The position numbers and the translations under genes are program-made. Below are positions 1-11,400 of a stretch of 64,000 nucleotides of DNA, piece after piece (positions within the stretch are counted from its first letter, which is position 1; each line of letters begins with the position of its first letter). The notes under the pieces were generated by a model. That model had not been told where the DNA came from and made no database searches. It saw only the letters and a list, made by a program, of their open reading frames with translations. The stretch comes from Malaya genurostris (Eukaryota; Arthropoda; Insecta; Diptera; Culicidae): NCBI RefSeq assembly GCF_030247185.1, contig NC_080572.1, positions 40,029,383 through 40,093,382 of the forward strand. The letters are read 5' to 3'.

Positions 1-586
1 TGCCTGGGTCGGTCCAGTGATTCCGGTTGGATGATAGCTTCCGGTTCACTGGCGCCCTGACGATCCTAGCGGTATTACACCACGATTTACTCGTCTAGTC
101 CCCGACGAAGGATCTAGACTACTCCGACGGAGATTTCCCCGGCGAAGGAGAATCTCCCGACACCGAGTCTCTTATACCACACGGGACACCCGATGGAGTG
201 CCGAGGTCGATCCCGCGATTCCGGTTGGAGCATGGCTTCCGGTTCGCTGGCGCCTCGACGACTCGAATCGGTGTTGTGGCGGCTACTCGACTAGCCCCCG
301 CCGAAGGATCTAGCCTACACCGACGGAGAGTTCCCCGACGAAGGAGGCCCTCCCGAAACCGACGCTTTCGATACCCGTCAACGCCCGACCGAGAGGATGC
401 CTGGGTCGATCCAGTGATTCCGGTTGGAGGATAGCTTCCGGTTCACTGGCGCCCCGACGATCCTAGCAGTTTTACGTACTACTCGTCTAGTCCCCGACGA
501 TGGATCTAGACTACTCCAACGAAGAGCTTCCCGACGAAGAAGGTTCTCCCGGACCGACGTTTATTCGCTGATCCCTCTTGAGCCTA
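1..586 (-). repeat. ~198-bp tandem repeats in the LINE 3' UTR
   Basis: The 12-mer GATTCCGGTTGG occurs at 19, 217 and 416, giving periods of 198 and 199 bp. Each is followed by the same sequence containing CTTCCGGTTC and GGATCTAG. Nearly three units are visible and the array runs off the left edge. It lies directly downstream of the RT stop codon, so it is read as 3' UTR of the R1-like element. Short forward-strand frames here are not considered genes. Confidence 0.8.
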
Positions 587-2089
587 CTACGGTACGCGTT
601 GATCCGCACTCCATTTCCGCTGCAATATGCCCGCAATTTGGGATGCCGCGGTCGACACTGCGTTCCAGTTCTCTACGCAGTGGCACATTCTCTGGATCAG
701 GTTTTCCGGTGTGGTGTCTCTGCCGCATGCCTCCAGTAGGTCACTCCTTTGAACCGCGAAACGGGAACATGCGAACAAGACGTGTTCAGCCGTCTCGATC
801 TCGTCTGGGCAGCCAGGACATACAGGGGATGTCGCGTGGCCGAACCTGTGGAGGTACCATCTGAAGCACCCGTGGCCTGTGAGGAATTGCGTCAGGCCGA
901 AGTTCACTTCTCCGTGAGGTCTATCTAACCAGCTCGAGACCCTAGGTATGAGCCGATGTGTCCACCTGCCCTTGGTTGAGCTGTCCCACTCTTGTTGCCA
1001 TCTGCGTAGAGAAGCGGCTTTGGAGGCCCTACGGGCGTTCCTGTCTCCTCGCATGCTGTAGCGCTCCGCGTCTTCCTTCACTATCAGACCGATAGGCATC
1101 ATGCTTGCAACCACGCAGGCCGCATCCCTCGATACAGTGCGGTATGCACTGATTACGCGAAGACACATCAGTCTATGCGTACTCTCCAGCATCTGTGCGT
1201 TGCGTTCCACATTCAGTGCCGACGCCCATACCGGGCTGCCGTACCTGAGGATCGAAACTGCCACTCCTGCCAGTAACCTTCGTTTACTGGAGCGCACAGG
1301 CGAGCTGTTGGCCATCAAACGGGAGAGCGCCGCGATCGCTGTTGATGCGCGCTTGCAGGCGTATTCAACGTGCTTGCTGAAACTGAGTTTGTCGTCAAGC
1401 ATCACACCCAATTGCTTCAGTGATCTCTTGGAGGGGATCACGCAATCTCCGGCATGTACCAGCGCCTCCTGTTCCGATTTGCGGTTGTTTACCACCATCA
1501 CCTCTGTTTTGTGGTGCGCGAGTTGCAGTTTCCTGCTACGCAGCCAGTCCTCCACCAAGCAAATTGAGTGTGATGCACTCAGTTCGACCTCTTCGATGGA
1601 TTCGCCGTAGACTGTCAGCGTGACGTCGTCCGCGAACCCGACTATCTTGACACCCGGAGGGAGCCTCAACCTCAGTACTCCATCGTACATTATATTCCAC
1701 AGGATCGGGCCCAAGATAGATCCCTGTGGTACTCCAGCCGTGATTGGAGTGCTACGTGTGCCTTCGTCGGTCTCGTAGAGCAATACTCGGTTCTGGAAGT
1801 AGCTTTCCAGAATCTTGTACAGCCCTTCCGGTACTCCTAGTCGAAGTAGGGAATCAGCAATGTCTGCCCAGCAAGCACTATTGAACGCGTTCTTGACGTC
1901 TAGCGTTACTACCGCACAGTAGCGGATCCCTCGTCGTTTGCGCTGTATAGCTACCTCCGCCGTGGTTACCACCGATGTTATGGCGTCCACCGTCGACCTG
2001 CCTCTGCGGAACCCGTACTGTTGACCGGACAGTCCTCCTGCCTCCTCTATGAAGGGGGCTAGCCTGTTGATGCGCATCTCAATGTGAGC
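587..2089 (-). pseudogene. Partial reverse transcriptase, R1-like LINE ORF2
   Basis: The 496-residue frame from the first internal Met, extendable to 2089 without a Met, covers the RT palm onward. It shows YGFRRGRSTVDAI, then LDVKNAFNSACW, GVPQGSILGPILWN and the catalytic GFADD (F148, A149, D150, D151), followed by the thumb region and a C-terminal CPGCPDEIETAEHVLFAC knuckle near residue 430. The frame has no stops up to the TAG at 587. The endonuclease domain and N-terminal RT motifs are missing, so no functional enzyme is made from this copy. Retrotransposon RTs of this kind copy element RNA at a nicked target. A Jockey or LOA relative is also possible. Confidence 0.85.
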
Positions 2090-2111
2090 TGATATTAATG
2101 TTTACCACTAT

Positions 2112-3324
2112 TTACTTACAAAAAATATTGAGATTTGACCCAATTAACTTTATTCGACTACATATAAAATTTCCCATTAATTTTTTACCAATCCGACAGA
2201 CGTAAATATAAAATCTATCATTAGAAAAGAAGCTTATATTTATTTCTAGTGGAATCACGTTTTTTTGGTTTCGTGACAGCTTTTCGACCCAAACGAAGTT
2301 ATCATCGAGTATTCCGAGTATTACGGAAAATTCATTGTGCCCATAATTGTGTACCACTGCGCACTATTACCTTACCTTGCGCATTATTAGGAACAAAACA
2401 CGATTATTTTTGGCTTTCATGCGCGTAAGCAACATAATAATTGTAATCGTTCATTTGAGGATATTGAAAAGCAAGGTTTTTTGTTTCCGTAGACGTGTTT
2501 GTGTGTTTGATAAAAGTAATATTTTATTTGTAATACTTCAAAAAGCTTAGGTGCGCACTAATCGCTACCTCTCCCCTAATTGGATTTATGATTTCCATCA
2601 CAATTAGAACATGAAAATTTATCAGCGGTTTCATTGATTGGACATTTTATATCATAGGAATTTATGAAATTCCTCGGACAATGGATTCAAAAAAGGTTCT
2701 TTTTTCAATTTGATACCATGACGAATCAAGCGAGCTGCATCATTAAGGGAGTTCAACAAGTTATGTATTTCACACGTTAAATCTGTTCTGTAATCAGATC
2801 TCAAATGAATTTTGTTGATCTCGAAATTTGTTTAAAATGACGAAGATTGTATTTATTTAATTTTTTGTTTTAAATCAGACCCATTAGGCTATTTTGTTCT
2901 GTAAGATGATGATGGATTTTAATTAGTATGTTTGAGAGTTTAAAAACATGACAAAAAAAAGTGTGAGCCTCGCGCGCGAAACTGGTAGAGGTAGTCTTGA
3001 AATAGAATATGACTGGAACTGGATATGTTATCTTATTATTTGAGAGCTTCACAATTCTGTGTGTCAAGTTCGACTCTTGACTTTGTAACATTTCATCAAT
3101 GATTTATTCATAATATTTTAGAAATTAATCTGGATCGGAAGTTGTTGGTGGAATTGAGCTAAGATCTGCTCATCCGCAGTCTCGTAATTCCATCGTAGTT
3201 GATGTTTGTAGCAATAAACTGGTCTAGCATAAGCCACAGTGCATTAACCAAGCCTATAGTTTCTAGAGTAGAAGGATAGACGAAATAACCATATGTACAT
3301 AAGCAAGAACTGTTTTGCTGTGAA
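2112..3324. other. AT-rich stretch, no gene recognised
   Basis: No coding frame with family resemblance, RNA gene or clear repeat boundary is seen. Short open frames are scattered on both strands and look random. Confidence 0.5.
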
Positions 3325-3715
3325 CACGACTTGGTTTACTACGGGGTGCCTTTTCAAAATTTACCCTCCGATAAAGTGATAATGGTCTCTTGTTGTTTCC
3401 AACGTATCAAAAAATGTTTTGCTACATGACATCGAAAATACGATCATCAATTGATGATAACATTTTCAATTGTGTGACATAATCACAAATAGTTCAAAAT
3501 TAAAGTTTCCTTAAATGTTTGGTATCAACGAGTATTAAAGACATTTCTTTTCTGCGATAGATTTCCAGTCATAATTTTAAAAGCTCATAGCTCAGTGATT
3601 TTTAGCAAAATTTATGTATAATATAATACAATATAATCTAATTAGAAAATTTTCAACTTAAACATGTATTGCAACAACTTTGAAATGTTTCAATAGTACA
3701 CACTTAGTTAAGTTA
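3325..3715 (+). repeat. Spacer-type repeat, left part, copy 1
   Basis: This stretch aligns by eye with 54535-54930. Shared blocks include GCCTTTTCAAAATTTACCCT, GTGTGACATAATC, AATAGTTCAAAATTAAA and AAAGCTCATAGCTCAGTGAT, in the same order and spacing. The second copy runs into a histone H2B promoter region, so the family may be histone-cluster intergenic spacer scattered as orphons, or a mobile element that picked up histone sequence. The copies then diverge at about 3715. Confidence 0.7.
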
Positions 3716-4084
3716 TCCGGAATTTGAGTTTATTGTGTGATTCAAATGCACCTACTGATTTCACTTGTAATCGATTGTTTCATCTCATTTAGAATTCAAT
3801 TGGAAATCACATAGAATTGCAAGTCAAATTTTGAAAATTTAGTAATTGAAACATTAACGAAATTATTTTAATTATAGAGGTCACAATTCTAGATTCTATA
3901 GACACAAGGAATAATATTCCTCACAAAATATTTCCACTGCTGTGGAAAACAACTCTAGTTCAAATGCTTATTAAATTGGATAGCGCATGCGCAATTGCAA
4001 AGAACTATTTTCAATATTTCCTATACTTTTATTGTGTGTATCTGATATCTAACTTATTATTATAATATATATGTATATATTTTT

Positions 4085-4222
4085 TATAGCCCACTTTAGA
4101 CCTGGTAATATAGTGCTTTATAAGGGCACAGTTTGAGTTTCAACGAGTCATTGTTATTTGTGTTCACGTCAATCCGATTATGTCTCTGACATTACCCACT
4201 CGCCTTTTATATTTAGGAAATT
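4085..4222 (+). repeat. Spacer-type repeat, right end, copy 1
   Basis: The block ending TTATGTCTCTGACATTACCC matches right-end blocks near 56215-56245 and 61860-61910. Each lies downstream of a GTGTTCACGTC- or GTATTCACGAC-like motif. Together with 3325-3715 it may bound one ~0.9-kb element. Confidence 0.55.
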
Positions 4223-4529
4223 TAAATGGAAAGTTGTGTTCCAAGATCATTGATTGTGTTACGTAAAAATTACAACGGAGATTTCATTGTTATGTTTCAT
4301 TCTATAGCGATCCTAATGAATTCTAAAGTTTTATTAGTCTGAATCCGATTCCTAGGCCTGACACTGCAGGGAGAGGCCCGTGCAGGTGTCAACCCTATTT
4401 ATTCCTCACAATTACCAGTGCCCTACAGAAGCATTCATATCTAAGTGCATGCATAATTTAGAATCATCACTCGTTACACGTATAACCTAAGCAGTTTCAG
4501 AACGACAAATAGTCAAGCCCACTACTTAC

Positions 4530-4690
4530 CGTTTTGTAGAACATGCACGCTTGTCGGTCCTCGTCCTCGCCTTCGGGGCAGTCGATGAAACCGTCGCAGA
4601 GCACGTGGTCGTCTATACATCGATAGCGACCTTGCCGATCGGGCGTCGGACAGGCGAACCGCTCCATCCCGTCCATCGCTGGTGGACATT
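4530..4690 (-). CDS. Internal exon encoding an LDL-receptor class A domain
   Basis: Read on the minus strand, this 161-bp exon is preceded by a pyrimidine-rich acceptor ending TTCATTTCAG and followed by the donor GTAAGT. It starts with two bases of a split codon and ends on a complete codon, encoding 53 full residues. Six cysteines follow LDLa spacing: C-PPAMDGMERFA-C-PTPDRQGRYR-C-IDDHVL-C-DGFID-C-PEGEDEDRQA-C. The calcium-binding CDGxxDCxEGxDE signature is intact. LDLa modules are extracellular ligand-binding units in secreted or membrane proteins. GC content and codon use differ from the AT-rich surroundings. No other exon of the gene was found with confidence, and the gene name cannot be assigned. 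Confidence 0.85.
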
Positions 4691-4736
4691 CTGAAATGAA
4701 TCAAGCAAACGAAAAAAAAAAGAAACACTCGATTAC

Positions 4737-4796
4737 CATTTTGTTCACTGTTAATGAAGTCGTCGGGGGCTTCCACCGGTCCCCGAATTGGGAGTG
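4737..4796 (-). CDS. Possible upstream exon of the LDLa gene
   Basis: On the minus strand, 60 bp between a CCTAG acceptor and a GTAATC donor could join in phase to the LDLa exon, reading PIRGPVEAPDDFINSEQN and then Glu-Cys. The intervening intron (4691-4736) would be only 46 bp and the upstream acceptor has a weak pyrimidine tract. Alternatively this is intron and the LDLa exon joins a distant exon. Confidence 0.3.
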
Positions 4797-5441
4797 CTAG
4801 GACATGCCAGCAAAATTCATAATCCTTCGGTTGTTTGTTTCCGACACTGCCTTTTCAAACGATTGGAACGATTGAATTTACCATTCGTTCCGCTCGATTA
4901 TTGTTTTGATTGTTGTAGCGTTTTTCGTATTCAATATATCGATTCGATACTGAATTGTATTTTTTTCCTGAGCAAATTGATACCACTGCATATTGATGGA
5001 GGAAGCGATAGACGCAGGGAAGCACTCAGCTCAGATCAACCGCGACAATGCGAAAATTGAGCACTGAATGATGAAAATGGAAGACGTGCTGGCGAACTCA
5101 ACCCCGTTGATTGTTATGTAAATTGTTACAATGTTTATATTATTTCCTTTTTTGTTTTGATCTTTTCTCTTAGTCGCAGTACGGACGAGAGATGCAGAGC
5201 AGTGCTAGGCAAGAAACAAAAAAATCTCAGCTACACGATGGTGAATGGTAAAGCTTTATTAGCGAGCACTTTGTATTACTTCATTCTAACTTCGAGTTCC
5301 GATCCATTTTAAACGGATCGATGGCGTAGAAAATTGGAACTCATTCCACGAATTGCGGGTGGGATCGTTTAGAAACCACGTAGACCAAAATTCGGAACTT
5401 TTCAACTTTTCCAAATACCCCCACACTCCTCTTAAAGTATA
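4797..5441. other. No gene recognised
   Basis: AT-rich sequence, probably intronic, with no repeat family shared with the rest of the window except the start of the Tigger-like inverted end at 5442. Confidence 0.5.
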
Positions 5442-8400
5442 CAGTGGGGTCTCGTACAACGCGGATTCGGTTTTGCCGGTATTCGTTGTTGCCGGATTCG
5501 TTATTGCCGGATAACCGCGATAAACGGGACCCAGAGCATATGGGATTTCGACTAATTGGGGTTGTGCACGATTATCTCGCTTCGGTCGACAGATAGAGCT
5601 ATACAATCTTCGGCAAACTTGTTGTAGATACTTAGACCAACAATTTAGTGTAGTTTGACAGACAATTAGTTAAGAACTGCTCCGCTAGGGGCGCTTCGAA
5701 AAATGCATGATACAAATCATTCGCTTAATACAGACAAAACGATTTGTAACTCACAAATTATAGTATTTTGAAGAATGCGGGAATTCGGGAGTTTGTCAAA
5801 CAGCAAAAGTATTAACTCGGACTTACTCCATCAGATGTAGCTAGTGTGCTTCAATACAAATATCAATTATCAGAATTTTGTTCTTATAAAAAAAAACTTA
5901 AGGATATAGAGCGGTTTTGTTTGTTGGAAAGTTGTTAGGAATGTTATAGTTTACATTATGAAAACTATGTTAGTTTAGAACCTTCCCACAGAATGGCGCT
6001 ATTGTGAAATTATTATTATGTTATATCTCTAAAACCTGATGATATAGATTGGCGGTGTTTTCGGAAAGAAAGTAAAGGAGGTAAAAACAGATTAAATAGT
6101 GTGAACAGTTGTAAAATTTTTTCTCACTTGGTGACGTTGGTGTGCAATTCTGGTTTGGCAATTCCTGTAATCTTGATTTTGTTGATTTATTAAGATCGTT
6201 TTTTCGAGGGTTTACAAACTGGTTAGAAGATTGATAAAAGCTTGTGTGTGATAATTTAAGAGCAGTGTATCTTCATCAACATTGCTTGGTTTATCAAAAA
6301 GTATTCGATAATGTGAACAGTAGTTTAGTATTCGAAAAAAAAGGTTTGCGCTATTGTAATCATGATGACTAAGAAATCTATTTTTTGGGAAAATTATATT
6401 TGTTTGTTTCGTGATTTATATTAGTTGACGGTAGAGATTTCTTATACAATGCTTGTGTAGGAATTCATAGCTGTCTGGTCGTGAACAGACTTGATGAGAA
6501 ATATGATTACTTTTATGGGATTTCTCAAGTTTTGAAATATGCGGTTTCTATATAGTTTTCTGAAATTTTCGGTTTGTTAAAATAGCTGTTATTTCAGAGG
6601 ATTTGCAAAATGATGCGAACTCATGTGCTTCCCTAAGTCATAAAATGATTTTGTGTCATGCGATTCTCTAACAAATCTACTAAGCATACATCCTACGCGA
6701 CGCTATCGTAACTGTGTTAGTGTGTTTCTGAAGAACTACTGTCTCGCATACATACTACTATATACTAGTTGAGTCGCGTTGAAAGCTAGAATATAAAAAC
6801 AACTACAGTGCAACAGAGAGAACGATCATAGATTCTTTCTTTCGTTTTATTTGGTTGTGTTAGAGACGTGAATATGTAATTTTTTCCTATATATACGTTG
6901 TAGCTAACTTTCTGAGCATCCAGTAGAAATTAAGCAGATAGGGCATTTTGGGCGCGTGAAAAAAAACCTGGAACGAAAATAAACGGTCTGCTACAAAATG
7001 TTTGATTCAATTTACGAACTTCACAAAATTCGTGGGTGTAAAATTTATTAAGATTCGTTGAAAAACAGTTGAGCTATGACAGATCGGAGTTACCGTTCCA
7101 ACTTTTTTTCAGGCTTGATATTTGGAGTGTTCATAATGTACCAAATCACGTCCTTTAAAAAATTTTCAGCGTTCGAATCTCCCAGTAACCGGAGCAATAA
7201 AAAATGCTGGATGACTCGAGAAATTTCCCAAGATTGAATGAAAAACTGTTTCATTCCCGAGTTAGAATAATTTTGCTTAAATCGCAACATCGGAATTGCT
7301 TTGATTGCATTCAATCAGTTTTAGTTCAAATTAAGTCATCAACGTGGAAAAATTGCTGGAAAAAACTACTTCCATCTTTTTTTAGAGCCTGGTACACAAA
7401 TCGATGATATTGAGAACGAAAGAATAATTTCTGAAATTAAGGATTTCGGTGAAAAGATGGGTGCCGAACATGTTTCTCGTGAGGAAATTGATGACATCAT
7501 CGCTGATAAATTGATTACGGCAATGGTACTGTCTTTTTGGCTCTTTATTGTTAACTTGACATCCACCGCGTCGAAGCCATTCAGAATAAACTTCTTCGAT
7601 TGCTTTTCGTAGTTTCCCTTGCAGTGATCCCTGCAAACTTTTCGATTTTTGCTTCTTATCAGTTCACCAAAATATGTCTTTGGTCGTTTACGTAGCAGCT
7701 TTTGTTACAATCTCGAATTGGTTATCCGCACTTGTTACAAAAACTGAATTTATATATTTACTGCCTGATGAAGAGTGTGACTATGAAATTTTCGCTCCAT
7801 TGGGCTTTTCCCTGTTCAATAAAAAAGGTTCAATTCAAATAAAAAATAAAATCGAACTATATGAGCAATATATGTCACATTTTATGCACTTGACATTATA
7901 TAATTGTATAAATAATCAAAACATTAAGTATGAAATTCTAGTTTTCACACTATCGAATTCCTCAGATTTCAGATGTCGATAGCTTATTCATCTTGATACT
8001 TTAGTAACTTACTTACTAAAAACAGTTCAAAATCTGTCTCTCCTTCATCAACTTATTCAAAAACTGATCGATAAGATCACTCTCATAAACAAGTATGGTA
8101 TTCAGTTACAGAACATCACATTGTAGATACAATAAGAGCTGTTTCATCAATCGTTCAATAGGTATTGGAATCTTAAAACACCTTCTCGAAGAAACCATCT
8201 TAATAAGTCAACATGATTCTGAGTTGCAGGAATTTCGAACGCCGAATTGCACACTAGAGTCAGCCATGCGAGAAATTTCAATTACTGTTTACACCATTTT
8301 ATCTGTTTTGACCTCCGGAACATTCTTTCCGAAAATACCGACACCACCGAAAGTAAAATATTCGCGATATTTCATGTTCAAACTGTTTTTCTATTGTGAA

Positions 8401-8657
8401 CATATGAATTATTTCATGCTCTTTTCAAAGCGTCCCTGGCGGTGCAGTTCTCAACAAATTGTCGGTCAAACTACACTAAATTGTTGGTCTAAGTATCTAC
8501 AACAAGTTTGCCGAAGATTGTATAGCTCTATCTGTCGACCGAAGCGAGATAATCGTGCACAGCCCCAATCAGTCGAAATCCCATATGCTCTGGGTCCCGT
8601 TTATCGCGGATTCGCTTTTCACGCCCCCGGTGTACCGCGTTATACGAGACCCCTCTG
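5442..8657 (+). mobile_element. Decayed pogo/Tigger-like DNA transposon, 3.2 kb
   Basis: The left end begins CAGTGGGGTCTCG after a TA (5440-5441). The right end is its near-perfect inverse and is followed by TA (8658-8659), which fits TA target duplication and CAG termini of pogo-type elements. Inverted similarity continues for ~250 bp (5442-5720 against 8405-8657). Both arms contain a sub-terminal inverted motif (CGCGATAAACGGGACCC), so each end can fold on itself. Internal sequence is mostly degraded, but a transposase C-terminal relic lies near 7.3-7.6 kb. Element boundaries are well supported and family placement less so. Confidence 0.7.
7315..7612 (+). pseudogene. Tigger/jerky-like transposase C-terminal remnant
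   Basis: One frame reads STWKNCWKKLLPSFF (7315-7384). After a shift, the next reads EPGTQIDDIENERIISEI and continues to GAEHVSREEIDDIIADK, stopping at 7612. Tigger/jerky transposases typically have a W..CW.KL.P block followed by a helical segment with I..L...LG.....ED..EL, and this order fits. DDE catalytic residues are not seen. The minus strand at 7560-7636 also reads a plausible peptide (AIEEVYSEWLRRGG), suggesting rearrangement. Identification is tentative, supported by the surrounding pogo-like ends. Confidence 0.45.
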
Positions 8658-8659
8658 TA

Positions 8660-9245
8660 CGTAAATTTTTTGTTTTCCCAAGTCATGATGGAAATTCCGT
8701 TAAGAAGCAAGACTCTTTGCAAGCGTATGAAAAATGTCAACAGTGTGTGCGTAGAAACAAATTCCGGCGCTTCTTTTCCTGATTTTAATCAGTAAATCTT
8801 CCATATGGTTGAAAAATAAACCAATCGTTCATTCTGCATAAAATTGCAATTCAAGAAAAGCGAAAATCTTAGTCTAAAACTCTTCCGTTTTCCTTAAAAC
8901 TGCTCGAGGAAAATTATTTCAGTTTCAGCTTACTTCCACCAACACATTTAATTAGCAACACACATTCCTATATGGATTTCCTCTTGCAGAAATTATTGCA
9001 ATATAAAGATTTCCGTACCTTCTATAAGTAAACCCGCATAATAGGAACCTTTTAATTTAACACGCGAGAGGCAATGGATATGAAGTGTTGTCGTAAAACT
9101 ATTTATTTTTCCGGAAAACTTTTGCAACTTTTGTTTTGTTTATTTCGTGTAGCACAATCTAATACAAATGCATTGAAACAGTGTTGCTAACTTTTTTATT
9201 AGAGAATTAAAATCTAAAAGCCTTGAATCTTTTTTCAGTGACATA
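8660..9245. other. No gene recognised
   Basis: AT-rich linker between the Tigger-like element and the mariner copy. Nothing identifiable. Confidence 0.5.
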
Positions 9246-10522
9246 ACAGTTCGGCTGAAAAGTTCGTATCGTTTAATAGAAACACACATTTTTAATGCCA
9301 AAATTCGTTTTTATTATTCAACATAATTGCCATCAGAGGCGATACAGCGATTGTAGCGATCTTCCAACTTTTCGATACCATTTTTGTAGTACGATTTGTC
9401 CTTTGCCTCAAAATAGGCCTCAGTTTCAGCGATTACCTCTTCATTGCTTCTAAATTTTTTACCAGCGAGCATTCTCTTGAGGTCTAAGAACAGGAAAATG
9501 TCACTGGGGGCCAAATCTGTAGAATATGGTAGATGAGGAAGCAATTCGAAGCCCAATTCGTTCAATTTCAGCATGGTTTTCATCGACTTGTGACACGGTG
9601 CATTGTCTTGATGAAACAAAACTTTTTTCTTCTTCAAATGAGGCCGTTTTTTTTTTTTAAATTTCGTCCTTCAAACGCTCTAATAACGCTATATAATAGT
9701 CACTGTTGATGGTTTTTCCCTTTTCAAGGTAGTCGATGAAAATTATACCATGCGAATCCCAAAATACATAACCTTACCGGCCGATTGTTGAGTCTTTCCA
9801 CGCTTTGGGTTCGGTTCATCGCGTGCAGTCCACTCAGCTGACTGTCGATTGGACTCCGGAGTGAAGTGATGGAGCCATGTTTCGTCCATTGTTATATATC
9901 GACGAAAAAAATCGGTTTTCTTTCGATATAACAGCTCCAAACACTGCTCAGAATCATCAATTCGTTGTTGTTTTTGATCGATTGTGAGCTCACCCGGCAC
10001 ACATTTTGCACAAAGCTTTCTCATATCCAAATATTCGTGAATAATATGTCCAACACGTTCCTTTGATATCTTTAGGGTGTCAGCTATCTCGAACAACTTC
10101 ACTTCACGGTCAATGAAAATCATTTTGTGGATTTTTTTCACGTTTTCATCGGTAACAGCCACTGCGTTCATCGTCTTCGGTGCTCATATGACCAGTACGA
10201 AATTTTGCAAACCACTTACGAATTGTTGCTTCGCCCGGTGCAGAGTCTGGATAACACTCATCAAGCCATTTTTTGGTATCGGCGGCACTTTTTTTCATCA
10301 AAAAGTAGTGTTTCATCAACACACGAAATTCCTTTTTTTCCATTTTTTTCACAATAACAAAAGTAGCTTCACTCAAAATGCAATATCTCACAAACTAATA
10401 ATCAGACAGCTGTCAAATTTATACACGTATCTTTTGAAGGTTGGTACTAACTGAAAATGGTATGGATTTAATTCTAGTGGCGCCCTCTCATAGAAGTTAT
10501 ACGAATTTTTCAGCCGATCTGT
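9246..10522 (-). mobile_element. Mariner (DD34D) transposon, inactive copy 1
   Basis: Inverted ends start ACAGTTCGGCTGAAAAGTTC on the left, and ACAGATCGGCTGAAAA when the right end is inverted. Both abut TA dinucleotides (9244-9245 and 10523-10524), the mariner target duplication. Length is 1277 bp, normal for mariner. The ends closely match the second copy at 52040-53268. The TIR style resembles the irritans group, but no search was run. Confidence 0.9.
9314..10343 (-). pseudogene. Mariner transposase, frameshifted
   Basis: Three minus-strand frames together cover a mariner transposase: an N-terminal helix-turn-helix part from MEKKEFRVLMKH (10343 down to ~10150), a middle part with MDETWLHHFTPES (to ~9743), and a catalytic C-terminus with HQDNAPCH and the LAPSD block, 34 residues between the last two Asp. 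Compared with the 52-kb copy, this one has a 14-bp deletion near the N-terminal junction, a 7-bp deletion near 9765, and length change in the A-rich run at ~9650. The segment that the other copy has lost is still present here. It cannot encode active transposase. Confidence 0.85.
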
Positions 10523-10689
10523 TATAGTGTTATCATGACTTCATTCACAGGCAGCCAAACATAAGTTTTATAGTTCTCCTGGGGAAATTCATGAACACGA
10601 TCGAAAAACAAAATCCAGTAAAATGTAAAATGTTCCTAGTTTCGATACCGCTTCGAAGTAGTGTTACAAATTAACTTCATTGGTCAGTT

Positions 10690-11080
10690 ATATTTAGAGG
10701 TGGGTAATGTTTAACACTTTTGAAAAATCCTTCACTTTTTCTTTGTATTTTCTTCTAGTAAACATTTCAAGAATGCTGTCAAATTTTTAAGTCTATCGGA
10801 AGAAAATTCTGGAAGTTAAGTGCCTTTTTTCTAATCTCATACTGTGAAGAGCAAAGAGATCGGCGCACAGGCCCAAGAGTTCCGCTTCGATTGACTTTTA
10901 AATTCAACAAAACTTTGTTCAAATGAAAGTGTTAGACCCTTTCCACTCCCTAGAAAAATGAATTGTTTCCTTCGATTTTATAGGCAATAAACTTTAAACG
11001 AGTTTTTCTCGAAAGCTCGTTTCTGTAGCCCCTGACCATCATCATTGAAAAACTACTTCACCAATCATTTTCAAATTTCG
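10690..11080 (+). repeat. Unclassified repeat family K, partial copy
   Basis: Shares blocks with 34125-34690 and, inverted, with 14040-14560: a GGGTCTAAC-like start, AAACATTTCAAG, a block around GGCGCACAGGCCCAAGAGTT, and the ACTTTAAACG / CTCGAAAGC end. No coding sequence. Structure suggests a ~0.55-kb non-autonomous element. Confidence 0.6.
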
Positions 11081-11099
11081 AAAAGGATAACGTTGGCGT

Positions 11100-11400
11100 T
11101 GGGTATTTCAAATGAAGAAAGTGTGTACTTTCTACAATTGAAATACCTAACCCCAATGTTTTTCTTTTCTTTTTTTTGTTACTTTGATGCATTTTTAGAG
11201 CATACTGGACTAGAAAAATATCTACTACAACTATGTAACTTTGATCTTTTGACTTCTGAGAATTCGACACTAAGATATAGTGGATACCGCAAATCATGAT
11301 TTCTAAAACGCATCCTCGAAAATATTTCTTCATCGACTTATTTTTCCATATTTTCTTTTGAAAAAATACAAAATGTTGCATTTCTAAAACATTTGGCATA
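11100..11400 (+). repeat. Dispersed repeat shared with 41130-41340
   Basis: Blocks such as CTACTACAACTAT, CTGAG-GATA-AGTGGA and AAATCATGATTTCTAAAAC occur in the same order at 41130-41340. Non-coding. Confidence 0.6.

Larger units (their letters stand above)
1..2100 (-). mobile_element. 5'-truncated R1-like non-LTR retrotransposon, 3' end beyond the window
   Basis: A GC-rich block on the minus strand holds a partial reverse transcriptase followed by a repeat-rich 3' UTR. Composition changes abruptly near 2100 to AT-rich DNA, and the open frame meets a stop there. The endonuclease and first RT blocks are absent, so the copy is 5'-truncated as LINEs usually are. The 3' terminus and any target duplication lie outside the window. 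R1-like placement rests on the FRRGRSTVDAI and GFADD motifs plus the C-terminal CCHC-like knuckle, and is by eye only. Confidence 0.8.

Noticed and set aside
198..864. Forward-strand open frames in the first kilobase
   Set aside because: They follow GC-rich tandem repeats opposite the RT frame and show no family resemblance.
8095..8664. 189-codon forward frame
   Set aside because: Runs into the inverted terminal arm of the Tigger-like element and resembles no known protein.
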